A stretch of DNA of 57,120 nucleotides from Pseudomonadales bacterium (GCA_013215055.1 JABSRQ010000022.1:8178-65297), one strand, 5' to 3'; shown: positions 19,018-29,016, counted from the first letter of the stretch. Numbers and translations: made by a program. Notes: a model not told the origin generated them from the letters alone.

Positions 19018-20232
19018 CTAATAATGTGTAAGCGTTTCATAAATCGTTCTTGAATACAGCTCGCGGTTTCTATCCCTATTTTCATTGGCGGCCTTATAAT
19101 ACACGGGAGATAGGTCTATCGCCTTGGTGAAATTATTTTCTGCGAGTTCATGTTTACCCTCTAACATGCAAATATAGCCAACCGTATTATAAGCCGAGGC
19201 TTCATCATCAAACTTTGAAATTAGCAAGTTAACGGCTTTTTTATAGTGCCCTTTACGTACATAAATCAGGGATAGGTTACGCCAAGGTTCGGCATAGTCA
19301 TTATCCAGATAGATGGCCTTATTGAAGTTCTCTTCGGCTTTTTTCAAATCATTCACCAGGTAAAATGAATAACCGACATTATTAAATACCATCGCTGAAC
19401 GAGGATTAATCACCTTGGCTAATTTATAATACTGCTGCGCTTTTTTATGTTTTTTATCCATATCGGCAATCACCGCCATGCCGTTGTAGGCATATAAGGG
19501 TGATGATTTATCATAATAGGTTAACGCATATTCTTTCAACACATAGGAGCGAACCGCCTCAGTTTTTATATAAAAAACCGGTTTCATGATGGCCTCTTTT
19601 TCCTGTGCACTGATGGCATTATAGGCTTCTTCTTCTTTGCTTAACTTAGCAATATCACCCTTAGCCGCATCTCTGGCCGCCAGTTCCATTTCTTTTAAGC
19701 GTTCCTGCTCTGCCATTCGATCTTTAAGCCGCAGCTGATCCAGATCGATAGATTGCTTAAACATCTTCTGAGCAGAAATATATTTACGACGTTTCAGCAA
19801 TATTTTACCGGTTCGCTCTATCGCAGAAATATATTCGCCATCCAGAGAGATCGCCTTTCTATAAGCCACTTCAGCTAATGAGAAATTTCTGCGTTTTTCA
19901 TGCACCAGGCCAATCTTGAAATAAATGGTTTTATCATTTTCATCCAGGCGCAGCGCTCTTAAATAACCGAATAAGGCCACATCAAAATCACCATTAGCCA
20001 ATGAGGCATCAGCCTTAATAATAAATTGCTTTTTATCATCATCTTCATCCTTTTTGAATTCTTCATCAACAAACAGCGCCGCATCATTACCTTCATAAAG
20101 AGGGTGCGCTTTTAACCAGGCCTTTTCCTCTTCACGCTCCTGCGTCGAAGAGCAGCCTGTTATGACCAGGATCCCCACCAACAGAGGACAAATTAATAAT
20201 GACTTCATGTTATGCTTTATTGTTGCACTCAT
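19018..20232 (-). CDS. tadD: TadD-like TPR lipoprotein
   Basis: A 404-residue lipoprotein of the Tad pilus locus. The lipobox is VITGC with Cys at residue 27. Then come several tetratricopeptide repeats, for example GDFDVALFGYLRALRLDEND, NFSLAEVAYRKAISLD, and near the C-terminus HELAENNFTKAIDLSP, with a charged, Lys/Glu-rich helical stretch between the two TPR blocks. TadD-type pilotins are thought to help place the secretin or pilus machinery at the outer membrane. The ATG at 20232 has GAGGTG six bases ahead, so it is preferred over the internal ATG at 20208. It is the last tad gene of the transcript, 15 bp after tadC. Confidence 0.85.
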   Translation of the reverse strand: MSATIKHNMKSLLICPLLVGILVITGCSSTQEREEEKAWLKAHPLYEGNDAALFVDEEFKKDEDDDKKQFIIKADASLANGDFDVALFGYLRALRLDENDKTIYFKIGLVHEKRRNFSLAEVAYRKAISLDGEYISAIERTGKILLKRRKYISAQKMFKQSIDLDQLRLKDRMAEQERLKEMELAARDAAKGDIAKLSKEEEAYNAISAQEKEAIMKPVFYIKTEAVRSYVLKEYALTYYDKSSPLYAYNGMAVIADMDKKHKKAQQYYKLAKVINPRSAMVFNNVGYSFYLVNDLKKAEENFNKAIYLDNDYAEPWRNLSLIYVRKGHYKKAVNLLISKFDDEASAYNTVGYICMLEGKHELAENNFTKAIDLSPVYYKAANENRDRNRELYSRTIYETLTHY

Positions 20233-20247
20233 AATATCACCTCAAAA

Positions 20248-21222
20248 TTATTGAAAAGCGTTCATGACTTTAATGATCGCAGGACCTACTGCAATCACAA
20301 AAAATGCAGGCCACATACAAAGTGTCAGCGGGAAGATCATTTTGGTCGCGACTTTAGCGGCCTCTTCTTCAGCTTTTTGCATGCGTTTATCTCTGAATTC
20401 ATCAGAATAGATGCGTAACGTCTCGGCGATGCCGGTACCAAATTTTACCGATTGATTTAATAACGCCACCAGGCCTTTAATCTCATCCAGGCCGGTACGT
20501 AATGCCAATTCTCTTAATGCCGTGATCCTGTCTATGCCTATACGCATTTCCGCCACCACCAGATCTAACTCATCAGATAATTCTGGATGACTGATTTTTA
20601 AATCCACCGCAACCCGTTGAATGGTTGCATCCAAACCCAGCCCAGCTTCTACACACACAACAAAAAGATCTAACGCATCGGGAAAGCCATGTCGGATTTT
20701 TTTAATCCGCGCTTCGGCCAAACGTGATAACACCATATTGGGCAGCAATAAACCGGCAAACGCAAAAGCCGCGATAAACATCATCACTTTAATAGAAGTA
20801 AACTCGGGAAAAAACTTAACCAGTTGAAACGATAGCAGCGTTAAAATAATGCACAAAATAGTTTTGATGGCATAAAACATTCGCAGGCTACCTTCGCCCC
20901 GAAAACCTGCATGTATCAATCTTGCCTTGGCGGAATCACGTTCCTTCATATCTTTAGGTAAAACATATTTACCGATGCTTTCAACATATTTTAAAAAGCT
21001 AATATCAAAGAGTTTATCATCATGGTAATCGTCGTAATCGGCTTTTCCCGATGACGCGATTTTAGCCAACTGATAACGCATGGGGTTATACAGCGGCGTT
21101 AGCAAAAATATAATACTGCCCGCTGCCGCAAAAGCGGTTAACGCAACCAAGACCACAAACAGATATTGTAAAACGACTTCATCTTCAATATAAACCGATA
21201 ATAAATGTAATAAATAGTCCAT
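20248..21222 (-). CDS. tadC: Tad inner-membrane platform protein TadC
   Basis: A 324-residue type II secretion F-domain (GspF/TadC) protein of the inner membrane. A membrane segment near residues 20-45 and two more at about 120-165 flank cytoplasmic parts. The T2SF core reads RHGFPDALDLFVVCVEAGLGLDATIQRVA, then LREL..RTGLDEIKGLVALLNQSVKFGTGIAETLR, and a last membrane segment near the C-terminus (FPLTLCMWPAFFVIAVGPAI). With TadB it forms the platform on which the TadA ATPase acts. The stop-to-start gap to tadB is one base. Confidence 0.93.
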   Translation of the reverse strand: MDYLLHLLSVYIEDEVVLQYLFVVLVALTAFAAAGSIIFLLTPLYNPMRYQLAKIASSGKADYDDYHDDKLFDISFLKYVESIGKYVLPKDMKERDSAKARLIHAGFRGEGSLRMFYAIKTILCIILTLLSFQLVKFFPEFTSIKVMMFIAAFAFAGLLLPNMVLSRLAEARIKKIRHGFPDALDLFVVCVEAGLGLDATIQRVAVDLKISHPELSDELDLVVAEMRIGIDRITALRELALRTGLDEIKGLVALLNQSVKFGTGIAETLRIYSDEFRDKRMQKAEEEAAKVATKMIFPLTLCMWPAFFVIAVGPAIIKVMNAFQ

Positions 21223-21223
21223 A

Positions 21224-22207
21224 TCACACCTCTATACGAATAATTTTACGAATCCAAATAATGCCAAAGAACATGCCGATGGCAGAATACATAATTAATT
21301 TATGCCCCAACTCATCTTCGTAAAGCACCTTTAAATAATCGGGTGTGGTGAGCCAGATAATGATAAAAAGTACAAAGGGCACCAGGCATAATATCCACGC
21401 CGACATACGCCCCTCGGCAGACATGGTTTTAACTTTGCGATGAAATTTAAAACGCTGCCTGATGATATAACTGATTTTTTCCAGGATTTCGGCCAGGTTT
21501 CCGCCTGTTTCACGCTGTATCAACACCGAGGTAACAACGGCCATAACATTTACGCTGGGTACTCTGGCTAATAAACTCAGCAAAGCCCACTTCACATTAT
21601 TACCGTAGTTAATATCGGCAAAGACCTGTTCAAACTCACCAGCAATCGGATCTTCCATTTCTTCCGCCACTAGGCTTAAGCTGGCATTAAACGGATGGCC
21701 TGCTTGCAGAGCACGCTTAACAACATCCAGAGCCTCAGGCAGCTGTTCTTCAAATTTATCCAGGCGCTTATCCCGGTCGCGGTAAATTTTCAAAAAAGGT
21801 ACTGCGCCTGCAGCCAATGCGGCGATCAGCACCAGAACAATAAAATGCGTCAATATCCAGGCCACCACTGCAGCGCATATCGAAAAAACACATGCAATAG
21901 CCACCAGGCGATAGGCCGGAATATGATCACCCGATTGTGCTATGGCACGTTTTAACGGCATAAAAATGGCTAGTGATTCCAGATCTTTCTCCCATGGCGA
22001 TAAATTTTCCAGCGCATCTTTTCTTAATCCCATCACCGCAGTGCCCTTCTGATCTGATTTGACTAACTCACTCACTCGAGCCTGAATACGCTTTTTCGCT
22101 TTGCGATTCTCACCAAATACCGGCATGGTTAAACCGGCCATCAATAAAAAGGTGGCCGAAAAAATCAAACCAATAAACAGCATCATTTCATTGCTCATCA
22201 CATTCAC
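21224..22207 (-). CDS. tadB: Tad inner-membrane platform protein TadB
   Basis: A 327-residue GspF-domain protein. Membrane segments lie near residues 8-28, 95-135, about 270-290 and 305-320. The core includes FEEQLPEALDVVKRALQAGHPFNASLSLVAEEM and later QRETGGNLAEILEKISYIIRQR, the characteristic TadB signature region. Its partner is TadC; both anchor the TadA ATPase. The start overlaps the end of tadA by four bases (ATGA), implying translational coupling. Confidence 0.93.
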   Translation of the reverse strand: MNVMSNEMMLFIGLIFSATFLLMAGLTMPVFGENRKAKKRIQARVSELVKSDQKGTAVMGLRKDALENLSPWEKDLESLAIFMPLKRAIAQSGDHIPAYRLVAIACVFSICAAVVAWILTHFIVLVLIAALAAGAVPFLKIYRDRDKRLDKFEEQLPEALDVVKRALQAGHPFNASLSLVAEEMEDPIAGEFEQVFADINYGNNVKWALLSLLARVPSVNVMAVVTSVLIQRETGGNLAEILEKISYIIRQRFKFHRKVKTMSAEGRMSAWILCLVPFVLFIIIWLTTPDYLKVLYEDELGHKLIMYSAIGMFFGIIWIRKIIRIEV

Positions 22208-23586
22208 CTGAATTTAGGAAGATCAAACATATCCGTGCTGATGTCGATGCCTCGTTGGCGTAATGCATCGAAGCAACCCGGCACAATACCCGTGGCGACA
22301 AAGCATCCCAAGACTCGTTTTTCATCCATACCGCGGCGTTCAAATTTAAAAATCTCTGACATCGTAATGATATCGCCTTCCATGCCATTGATCTCCTGAA
22401 TGCTAACCACTTTACGCTGCCCATCTTCCAGGCGTTGTACCTGCACAACAATGTGAATCGCCGACGAGATTTGTTTACGTATGGTTTTAATCGGAAAATC
22501 GATGCCTGACATGGTCACTAGGCTTTCAACCCGGCCCAATGCATCTCTGGGGTTATTGGCATGAATCGTTGTTAACGAGCCGTCATGGCCGGTGTTCATC
22601 GCCTGTAACATATCGAAGGCCTCGCCACTTCTGACCTCACCAATAATGATGCGATCCGGGCGCATACGCAGCGCATTTTTAACCAGGTCACGTTGATTGA
22701 TCTCCCCCTTGCCTTCGATATTGGCAAGCCGCGTTTCCAGCCGTAATACATGGGGTTGCTGCAGTTGTAATTCGGCCGAATCTTCAATCGTGATCACCCG
22801 TTCATCTTCAGGAATAAAACCCGACATAATATTCAGCAAAGTCGTTTTACCGGAGCCCGTACCCCCTGAAACCAGCACATTTAAACGCCCCTTTACCACC
22901 GCATGCAAAAACTTTGCCGCCGGTGCCGATATCGCCTGGTTTTTTACCAATTCATCGATAGATAATTTTTTTACCGTAAAACGCCGAATCGATAACGAAG
23001 AACCATCGATGGACAAAGGTGGAATCACCACGTTCACCCGCGATCCGTCTTTTAACCGGGCATCCACCATAGGTGAGGATTCATCGACTCTGCGCCCCAC
23101 GGCGGATACAATTCTATCGATGATGCTGCGCAGATGATTTTCATCATCGAAACGGCAGTTTTCTTTTTGCAGCTTGCCATTTCTCTCCACATATACATCG
23201 TTATAACCATTAACCAGAATATCGGCAATGCTGGGGTCTGCCAGCAAAGGCTCCAATGGCCCCAACCCCATGACCTCATCTTCAATACGTAAAACAATTT
23301 TTTTACGTACCAGCGTACTGATAGGCAAAGATGATTCATCAATTAACTGCTGAGTGATCTGTCGAATTTGTAATCTGGCTTCATCTTCAGTGAGCGTATT
23401 GATACGTGCCAGATCTACCACCTCTAATAACTGGCTGTGAATATCATCCTTATAACGCGACTCACTTTCATTTAATTGCCGGTCCTGAATCATCGCCTGA
23501 TGATCAACAAAGTCATCCACATCCGTATTCATCACCTGCGGATTTTCACTTTCTAACGACACATTACTGTCAATATTATTGTTCAT
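22204..23586 (-). CDS. tadA: Tad pilus ATPase TadA/CpaF
   Basis: Cytoplasmic secretion ATPase (type II/IV family) that powers Flp pilin polymerisation; 460 residues. Walker [10 protein letters not shown] is at residues 241-249. The Asp box ([11 protein letters not shown]), a Walker B-like [16 protein letters not shown] and a His box ([12 protein letters not shown]) follow. The N-terminal part has the CpaF-like [20 protein letters not shown] stretch. The first 50 residues are acidic and variable. It lies 28 bp after tadZ and overlaps tadB by four bases, in the middle of the tad operon. Confidence 0.96.
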   Translation of the reverse strand: MNNNIDSNVSLESENPQVMNTDVDDFVDHQAMIQDRQLNESESRYKDDIHSQLLEVVDLARINTLTEDEARLQIRQITQQLIDESSLPISTLVRKKIVLRIEDEVMGLGPLEPLLADPSIADILVNGYNDVYVERNGKLQKENCRFDDENHLRSIIDRIVSAVGRRVDESSPMVDARLKDGSRVNVVIPPLSIDGSSLSIRRFTVKKLSIDELVKNQAISAPAAKFLHAVVKGRLNVLVSGGTGSGKTTLLNIMSGFIPEDERVITIEDSAELQLQQPHVLRLETRLANIEGKGEINQRDLVKNALRMRPDRIIIGEVRSGEAFDMLQAMNTGHDGSLTTIHANNPRDALGRVESLVTMSGIDFPIKTIRKQISSAIHIVVQVQRLEDGQRKVVSIQEINGMEGDIITMSEIFKFERRGMDEKRVLGCFVATGIVPGCFDALRQRGIDISTDMFDLPKFR

Positions 23587-23614
23587 AATTTATCTCATCA
23601 ATATCAAAGTCATC

Positions 23615-24853
23615 TTAGCCAAAAAGTCGGTTAAACAAGCCTTTCTTCCTGCTTTCTTGCCCGTCGGGGTCGATGATCTGATTACTGATTTTATGCATGG
23701 ATTTAATAATAGGTGAACGACTGGCCACATCGTAAAGTGGCACACCTTGATTCACGCTTTCACTAACAACTTTATAAGCATTTGGCAGCGTGGTAGATAC
23801 GGGATGATTCAGTGTTTTTTGGATATCTTTCAAACTCAGATCATTATTTTTATCATAGCGATTCAACACCACAAGAATGCGTTCTTTATCGATACCTAAA
23901 TCATTACGCAAAATATCTAATAATCTTTTAGCATCTCTTAAATGTGAAATACTTTGCTGCAACACCACTACAACCTTGTCAGAACTTTCTAATACCAGAC
24001 AACTCAGCGCATCCAGATGTCTGGGCATATCCACCACAATATGTTCATATTTTTTGGCCATTAACTTCAGCAATACATCCATATGTTCACTATGAATATC
24101 TTCAGGCAAGATAAAATCGCCTGGTTTAATATCCAGCAAATCCAGGCCAGATTCATGTTTTAACATATAACCCTCTAAGGCGACTTCATCCAATTCAAAA
24201 GCATTTTGTAATGCTTCGATTAAACCGTATTTAGAGTCCATATTAAAATAATGACAGAGGCTGCCAAATTGAATATCCATATCAATTAACGCCACTTTCT
24301 TCTCATTCAGTTTGGCCATCATATGCGCTAACGTACACGAAAAGAGTGAAGCACCTGAGCCCCCTTTGGCATTGATAACCGATGTAATAGTCACATTTTT
24401 TTCATTGCAATTTTGATCATTCATCAGCTCGTTAATACTGGATTGTAATTCCAGCGAATCAAACGGTGGGCGTAAATAATCAATCGCTCCGGCTTTCATC
24501 GCCATACGCATTGCTGCCTGTTCATGACAATCGCTAACGATAATAATCGGGATGCGTTGCGAAACAGGATGCTCTATCAATGCGGTGAGCTCCGGCTGCC
24601 ATCTTTCATCCAGCCAATAAATTAATAGATCCGGCTGCTGTTCGGCATCGCTATGTAGCAGAGGATCAAACTCACCAGCCTTTAATTGTTTGGTGGTAAT
24701 ATTAATGCCTGCGATACACTCCACGATGGATAGCAGCTGATCTAGAGATCGCCGATTGGTGCTGGGCAGCATCACGGTAAATCCTGCCGAGGCAGCGCTT
24801 TGCACAATAGCAGAGGGCACATCATCTTTTCTTATACTGAGATTATTTAACAT
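23615..24853 (-). CDS. tadZ: Tad localisation ATPase TadZ/CpaE
   Basis: A 412-residue ParA/MinD-type protein that positions the Tad machine. The N-terminal 145 residues have a receiver-like fold (LIYWLDERW, IPIIIVSDCHEQAAMRMAM, GAIDYLRPPF) without a full phosphorylation pocket, as in other TadZ/CpaE proteins. The second half carries the deviant Walker A KGGSGAS at 163-169 (Ser instead of Thr at the last position), LIDMDIQFGS as the A' motif, and HIVVDMPRHLDALS in place of Walker B. The protein overlaps tadE by seven bases at its start. Confidence 0.92.
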   Translation of the reverse strand: MLNNLSIRKDDVPSAIVQSAASAGFTVMLPSTNRRSLDQLLSIVECIAGINITTKQLKAGEFDPLLHSDAEQQPDLLIYWLDERWQPELTALIEHPVSQRIPIIIVSDCHEQAAMRMAMKAGAIDYLRPPFDSLELQSSINELMNDQNCNEKNVTITSVINAKGGSGASLFSCTLAHMMAKLNEKKVALIDMDIQFGSLCHYFNMDSKYGLIEALQNAFELDEVALEGYMLKHESGLDLLDIKPGDFILPEDIHSEHMDVLLKLMAKKYEHIVVDMPRHLDALSCLVLESSDKVVVVLQQSISHLRDAKRLLDILRNDLGIDKERILVVLNRYDKNNDLSLKDIQKTLNHPVSTTLPNAYKVVSESVNQGVPLYDVASRSPIIKSMHKISNQIIDPDGQESRKKGLFNRLFG

Positions 24854-25365
24854 GACACGTCTCCTGTTGCGGGGAATCCAGCGGGGGCTGGCGGGGCTAC
24901 ACCTAAACTCTCTGCTATTGCGATAGTGCTGAATGGCGGAGGGCTTAGAAGTTGTTGAAAAAAAGGAATTAACATCTGATATTGGAAATTGGGGCTGATG
25001 CTGGATCTAACAAAAGCAATATTGGTAAAATTGGCCACCGGATCACCGACATCACCACCCGTTTTATCCAGGTATTCGATCACGACATCTTCGGGATTTA
25101 AGCCAAAGACAATATTGCCGTAAAACACCGCGCCATCTTGAATATTTTTTATTTCATTGCCGTTACCTACCGGGCATACCGCGGCCATTCTTGCGCCTCG
25201 GCGTGTGACTTCATCCAGTGCATTCCAGGTAAATAACAAGCGAGCTATATCGATTACGCCAATCAACAACATAAAAAATAATGCGCTAACAATCGCCATC
25301 TCTACCGTTGTAACACCAGATTGTTTTTTGCCAGAACGTGCACTAAAAAAAATTAATTTTTTCAT
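24847..25365 (-). CDS. tadE: Minor pseudopilin TadE
   Basis: A 172-residue TadE-like protein. A short basic leader is followed by SGVTTVEMAIVSALFFMLLIGVID, the hydrophobic TadE signature with the conserved E near the start of the membrane segment. Processing by the prepilin peptidase TadV encoded in the same operon is expected. After the helix come ARLLFTWNALDEVTRRGARMAAV, typical of the family, and a periplasmic domain with few Cys. The start overlaps the tadF stop by one base (TGATG). A minor pilus or assembly role is inferred from family and locus. Confidence 0.88.
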   Translation of the reverse strand: MKKLIFFSARSGKKQSGVTTVEMAIVSALFFMLLIGVIDIARLLFTWNALDEVTRRGARMAAVCPVGNGNEIKNIQDGAVFYGNIVFGLNPEDVVIEYLDKTGGDVGDPVANFTNIAFVRSSISPNFQYQMLIPFFQQLLSPPPFSTIAIAESLGVAPPAPAGFPATGDVSC

Positions 25366-25832
25366 CAGTTAATCACCCGCATTACCACACTGCTGTTTAA
25401 AGGCAGGGCTATATTAATTGGATCACCTAAACCAAAAGTTGCAATGGAATCTGCAAAGATAGGCCGGTAGGTATAATTTATATCCACCTTAAAATAGAGA
25501 TTTTCACCGGCAACCATATTCACGTCTATATCGTCTACGGTCATACCCACCACAATAGGCTCTGCGGAGGCCGCATTATTTATATCAACATGGCCATAAA
25601 CAATCATCGCTTTGAGTGCGGCTACATTGTCGGCATCTCCTGCTATACCTTGATAATTTTTCTGGCTTAAGAATCTAGCTCCGTGCTCTAATTGCTTGGT
25701 TAAAGTGTTATAGGTATAAATCAGTCGGCCTAACTCGGCGGTTGCCATAAACAGTAATAAAAGAATCGGCAGCAAGATGGTCAGTTCCACTATTGCCAGA
25801 CCTTTTTGACGGGAGGGTTTAAGAATCAACAC
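25365..25832 (-). CDS. tadF: Minor pseudopilin TadF (TadE-like)
   Basis: A 155-residue second TadE-domain protein. After a basic start (LKPSRQKG) comes LAIVELTILLPILLLLFMATAELGRLIYTYNTL, the classic pseudopilin helix with E at +5 relative to the putative cleavage glycine. A beta-rich periplasmic domain follows, containing VGMTVDDIDVNMVAGENLYFKVDINYTYRP. Its start overlaps the tadG end by 14 bp and its stop overlaps the tadE start. Whether this one or the next is functionally TadE or TadF is arbitrary; I used gene order. Confidence 0.8.
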   Translation of the reverse strand: MLILKPSRQKGLAIVELTILLPILLLLFMATAELGRLIYTYNTLTKQLEHGARFLSQKNYQGIAGDADNVAALKAMIVYGHVDINNAASAEPIVVGMTVDDIDVNMVAGENLYFKVDINYTYRPIFADSIATFGLGDPINIALPLNSSVVMRVIN

Positions 25833-27105
25833 GACGATGATCCTTATATAGAATGACTTTGGTAGGATCCGTGCCTACTTCTGGCACCTGTTTAAATGCA
25901 CCTGGAACATGGCAGTCAGAAACAATCTGGGCAAATACCTGGGCTTCGTTACCTTTTTGTACCACTCGCTGGACAAAGAAAATACACGCAAAACCTTTAA
26001 CCTGCATTGGGGTTGTACCGGCGTCTTCCCCATTACATTCCATAACAGGTACGGCCAACAAGCGTCTATGCCAGCTTTCAGGAGAGTCATTATCTAAAGG
26101 ATCATCCGAATATTTGTTATCGTAAAATGTTTGATACTCTACATAGTGATACGTCAGTGTCGGGTCAATATTTGTTTCAGAATCCGGCGTATAAACCCCG
26201 CCGCCTTTAAATTCAATCTCACCTGCATCGTTCAACGCTAATGCAGGAATGGGTTCTCTGTCGTCATAATCGGGTGGGGTTGCGCCATTTAATTGATCAA
26301 AGCGTGCATTCAGACCTTTAACCACAGGCCCCACCGTATTTCCTGGTTTGGTATCCATTACTTGATCTACACTCATACAATTACCGTCATAACCATTTGC
26401 CAGCGCATCTCTTAAATCTTTCCCGCCTTGCAAACCAGGTAGGTTCAATAACCGAAAGTTGCCAGGCCCTATCGGGCTGCTATCACCGGCTGCATGTTTC
26501 AGCACAATCACACCATTATTTGGATAACCATAACTTGTACCATCAGCGTAAGGCTTGGGGGTATTTGCACAAATCATCATCGGTGCTAAATCACAAACAT
26601 TGGATGTAATGCTAGGGCTGGGGCCTGAGACCGCCGATGCACTCACCGCTAGCTGAGTATCGGTGACAATATGCGCAAACCAGGAATCCATATTCATATT
26701 ATCTAGGCTCACCCGAATAAAACGTGCGGGCGCTGCAGCTGAAGGGATAAAAGGAGTAAAAGGCACTAAGGTTTGTGAAAATTCGATCAACGGTGTGATT
26801 TGACCACTGGATAAAGCCGATTGAAAAATACCGTTACCCGACATCGCAGCACTATAAGCGATGACCTTTGTCACCGCCGCCTCTGCCCCTGCTACATCGT
26901 CATTATCGGTATAAACTCGGGCACCGGCTAAGGCTGCTGTATCGGCAATATTCTGCAGGCGGGTTTTGTTTAATAACATATGCCCGCCATCTAACGCCAG
27001 GCCAATGATGCCTAAAATCGCCACCATAGAGATCATGCCTATGGCTAAAATAACACCTTGCTGACGCTGCCTTGTGGCAGACTTAAATCGACGTTGCCTT
27101 TTCAT
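25819..27105 (-). CDS. tadG: TadG-like pilus assembly protein
   Basis: A 428-residue protein starting with a basic leader and the TadE/G-like membrane segment QGVILAIGMISMVAILGIIGLALDGG. MLLNKTRLQNIADTAALAGARVYTD follows, the typical first helices of TadG. The remainder is a large periplasmic domain with several Cys (NVCDLAPMMICA, GNCMS, MECNGED, FACIFF, SDCHVPG), probably disulfide-bonded. I see no von Willebrand A MIDAS motif (DxSxS), which many TadG proteins have, so this is a short, VWA-less type. It lies between the small lipoprotein gene and tadF. Confidence 0.82.
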   Translation of the reverse strand: MKRQRRFKSATRQRQQGVILAIGMISMVAILGIIGLALDGGHMLLNKTRLQNIADTAALAGARVYTDNDDVAGAEAAVTKVIAYSAAMSGNGIFQSALSSGQITPLIEFSQTLVPFTPFIPSAAAPARFIRVSLDNMNMDSWFAHIVTDTQLAVSASAVSGPSPSITSNVCDLAPMMICANTPKPYADGTSYGYPNNGVIVLKHAAGDSSPIGPGNFRLLNLPGLQGGKDLRDALANGYDGNCMSVDQVMDTKPGNTVGPVVKGLNARFDQLNGATPPDYDDREPIPALALNDAGEIEFKGGGVYTPDSETNIDPTLTYHYVEYQTFYDNKYSDDPLDNDSPESWHRRLLAVPVMECNGEDAGTTPMQVKGFACIFFVQRVVQKGNEAQVFAQIVSDCHVPGAFKQVPEVGTDPTKVILYKDHRRVDS

Positions 27106-27117
27106 AATATGCCCTAC

Positions 27118-27444
27118 TTACTTACTACTGGGTGTAAAAATAAATCCCTGCCCTTTTTGAGATTTCCCTTCGGCCTTGGCCGGTGCCCGATAAGCCGCCA
27201 TGGCACTTAAGGCTTTTTCAGCATCGAGTGCCGATGCAACACCTTCGGCCGGATTATCGATCACCTCTTTATGCGCCACCTGTAACGTCGTCATTTCATC
27301 AACAACCAGGCCCGGTGTCCAATTGGGTGTTTCTGCACAGTTGCATAACAGCAGTACAGCTACCACAGCCATACATCCTCTCACCATTAAATTTTTCATC
27401 GTCATCCCCTTGCAGGCTAAAACTGAATCATTCACTGCTTTCAT
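27118..27444 (-). CDS. Small lipoprotein in the tad operon
   Basis: A protein of 108 residues from the ATG at 27444, which has a strong AGGAGG five bases ahead. An internal ATG at 27399 (93 residues) also has AAGGGG at good distance. Both readings give a lipoprotein signal with hydrophobic core and LLLCNC as lipobox. The mature part is short, with NWTPGLVVDEMTTL, an Ala-rich helix and a basic tail ending IFTPSSK. It sits directly after the secretin gene, where Tad loci often carry an outer-membrane accessory (RcpB position), but I see no RcpB signature. A pilotin or secretin-stabilising role is only an inference. Confidence 0.7.
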   Translation of the reverse strand: MKAVNDSVLACKGMTMKNLMVRGCMAVVAVLLLCNCAETPNWTPGLVVDEMTTLQVAHKEVIDNPAEGVASALDAEKALSAMAAYRAPAKAEGKSQKGQGFIFTPSSK

Positions 27445-27453
27445 GTCACCCTC

Positions 27454-29016
27454 CTATTCAATGCTGTGGCCAAAGGTGCCCTGCGTACCACCACCGGCAT
27501 CAACAGCCACGGGAGAAGGTGCAAGTTCATCTTCCAAAGGCGTCTGTTCGTCCTCTTCTTCATCATCATCCACTGAACCATAGGGTCTGCCCAACAGATA
27601 AAAATCGAAATCACTGGGGGAGACAAACACATCGGTTGGCAAACTCGCTAATTGATTATTGATAGGCTCGGCCAGATAAGGTGTTACCAGAATCACTAAC
27701 TCGGTTTCATTATGTTCGTAAGCCTGGCTTCTGAATAACACACCTAATAACGGGATATCACCTAGGCCTGGAAATTTAGTCACCACCGAACGCATATTGT
27801 CACTGATCAAACCGGCCAGCCCAATCGTTTGCCCGTCACCTAACTCTACAGTGGTGCTGGTACTGCGATTGGATAACGATGGAATCGCGAAATTAGAGGA
27901 CCCCAAATCGATGATATTGACATCGGTTAACTCGGTAACACTGACATCCAGTTTCAAGTTGATCGCTCCACTATTGAGTACCACGGGTAAAAACTTCACT
28001 TTAACGCCGAATTCCTTATATTCGATGGTGATCTTGTCAAACCCCTGAGGCACCGGCACTGGAAATTCACCGCCAGATAAAAAACTCGCACTCTGGCCAG
28101 ATAACGCCGTTAACGTAGGTTCGGCCAGAATTTTTGCGGTGCCGTTTTCTTTAGCCGCCTCCAATGCCATGGAAAAAAGCATATTGTCATCCACGTACCG
28201 CGCAAAAAGCCCCATTGAATCGACATGCAAACCATCGGATCCACCAATAGTGCCGCCCCCGTTTACCGCACCGGTAAGCCATTTACCATCGCTGTTAGCC
28301 GCAAAGAATTTCACGCCTAATTTTTTTGCCGTAGTTCTGGACATCTCGGCCACGGTCACTTTTATCATGACCTGCTGCGAGCCACCTACCGTTAGCAGGT
28401 TTATAACTTTTTGATTAATTTCCTCTGCATCGGAGTCACTATCCCCGCCACCTCCCTGAAGGTCTCTACCGGTTTTATCATGATCTTTTTCGGCCAGAGC
28501 CTGGGCTACAAAACTGCGGGCAATCTGCAACGCCTTATCGGCATTAGCCAAGCTGGATACCTCACCTTTTAACACCAGAGCGCCCTGTGAGTTGTAAACC
28601 TCCACCTTCTCTTGTGGGATTAATATCGCTAATTTTTTCTTTAAGGTGTTTAAGTCGTAATGCACCTCGATATCCAACGCCTTAATTAATTGATCATTTT
28701 TATCCCACATCAACACATTGGTGGTACCTAGCTGCTTACCTAATACATACAGCTGATTACCTTTTAAAATAACGATATCGGCAATGGTTGGATTACCCAT
28801 AGATATCTTCTTGATTGGCCTTTTTAACTGTACTATTTGTGATTTATTCAGCGATACTGAAATAACATCCGCATGCCCACCCATTCCACTGATTTCGGCT
28901 ACAACAGCAGCAGGCATTGTAAAACCTACTACTAACACAAGAATCAAGCGAAACATTTGCGACTGTATGCTGTTACATTTGTTTATAACTACGTTCACAA
29001 GCGTCCACCTCTTCAA
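27454..29016 (-). CDS. rcpA: Tad/Flp outer-membrane secretin RcpA/CpaC
   Basis: A 520-residue type II/III secretin forming the outer-membrane pore for the Flp pilus. The signal peptide ends near MPAAVVAE. A pilus N-domain follows (LKRPIKKISMGNPTIADIVIL, VLGKQLGTTNVLMWD), then a BON-like domain (VEVYNSQGALVLKGEVSSLANADKALQIA). The secretin core has VTVAEMSRTTAKKLGV, ILAEPTLTALSGQSASFLSGGEFPVPVPQ and GLAGLISDNMRS...FPGLGDIPLLGVLFRS near the C-terminus. The end is acidic (DDDEEEDEQ) and may be periplasmic or exposed. It sits between rcpC and a small lipoprotein gene. Confidence 0.95.
   Translation of the reverse strand: MKRWTLVNVVINKCNSIQSQMFRLILVLVVGFTMPAAVVAEISGMGGHADVISVSLNKSQIVQLKRPIKKISMGNPTIADIVILKGNQLYVLGKQLGTTNVLMWDKNDQLIKALDIEVHYDLNTLKKKLAILIPQEKVEVYNSQGALVLKGEVSSLANADKALQIARSFVAQALAEKDHDKTGRDLQGGGGDSDSDAEEINQKVINLLTVGGSQQVMIKVTVAEMSRTTAKKLGVKFFAANSDGKWLTGAVNGGGTIGGSDGLHVDSMGLFARYVDDNMLFSMALEAAKENGTAKILAEPTLTALSGQSASFLSGGEFPVPVPQGFDKITIEYKEFGVKVKFLPVVLNSGAINLKLDVSVTELTDVNIIDLGSSNFAIPSLSNRSTSTTVELGDGQTIGLAGLISDNMRSVVTKFPGLGDIPLLGVLFRSQAYEHNETELVILVTPYLAEPINNQLASLPTDVFVSPSDFDFYLLGRPYGSVDDDEEEDEQTPLEDELAPSPVAVDAGGGTQGTFGHSIE

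Noticed and set aside
27183..27662. Overlapping + strand frames of 127-159 codons opposite the small lipoprotein and secretin C-terminus
   Set aside because: They lie antisense to well-supported tad genes; the products are low-complexity Ser/Pro/His-rich and have no family resemblance.
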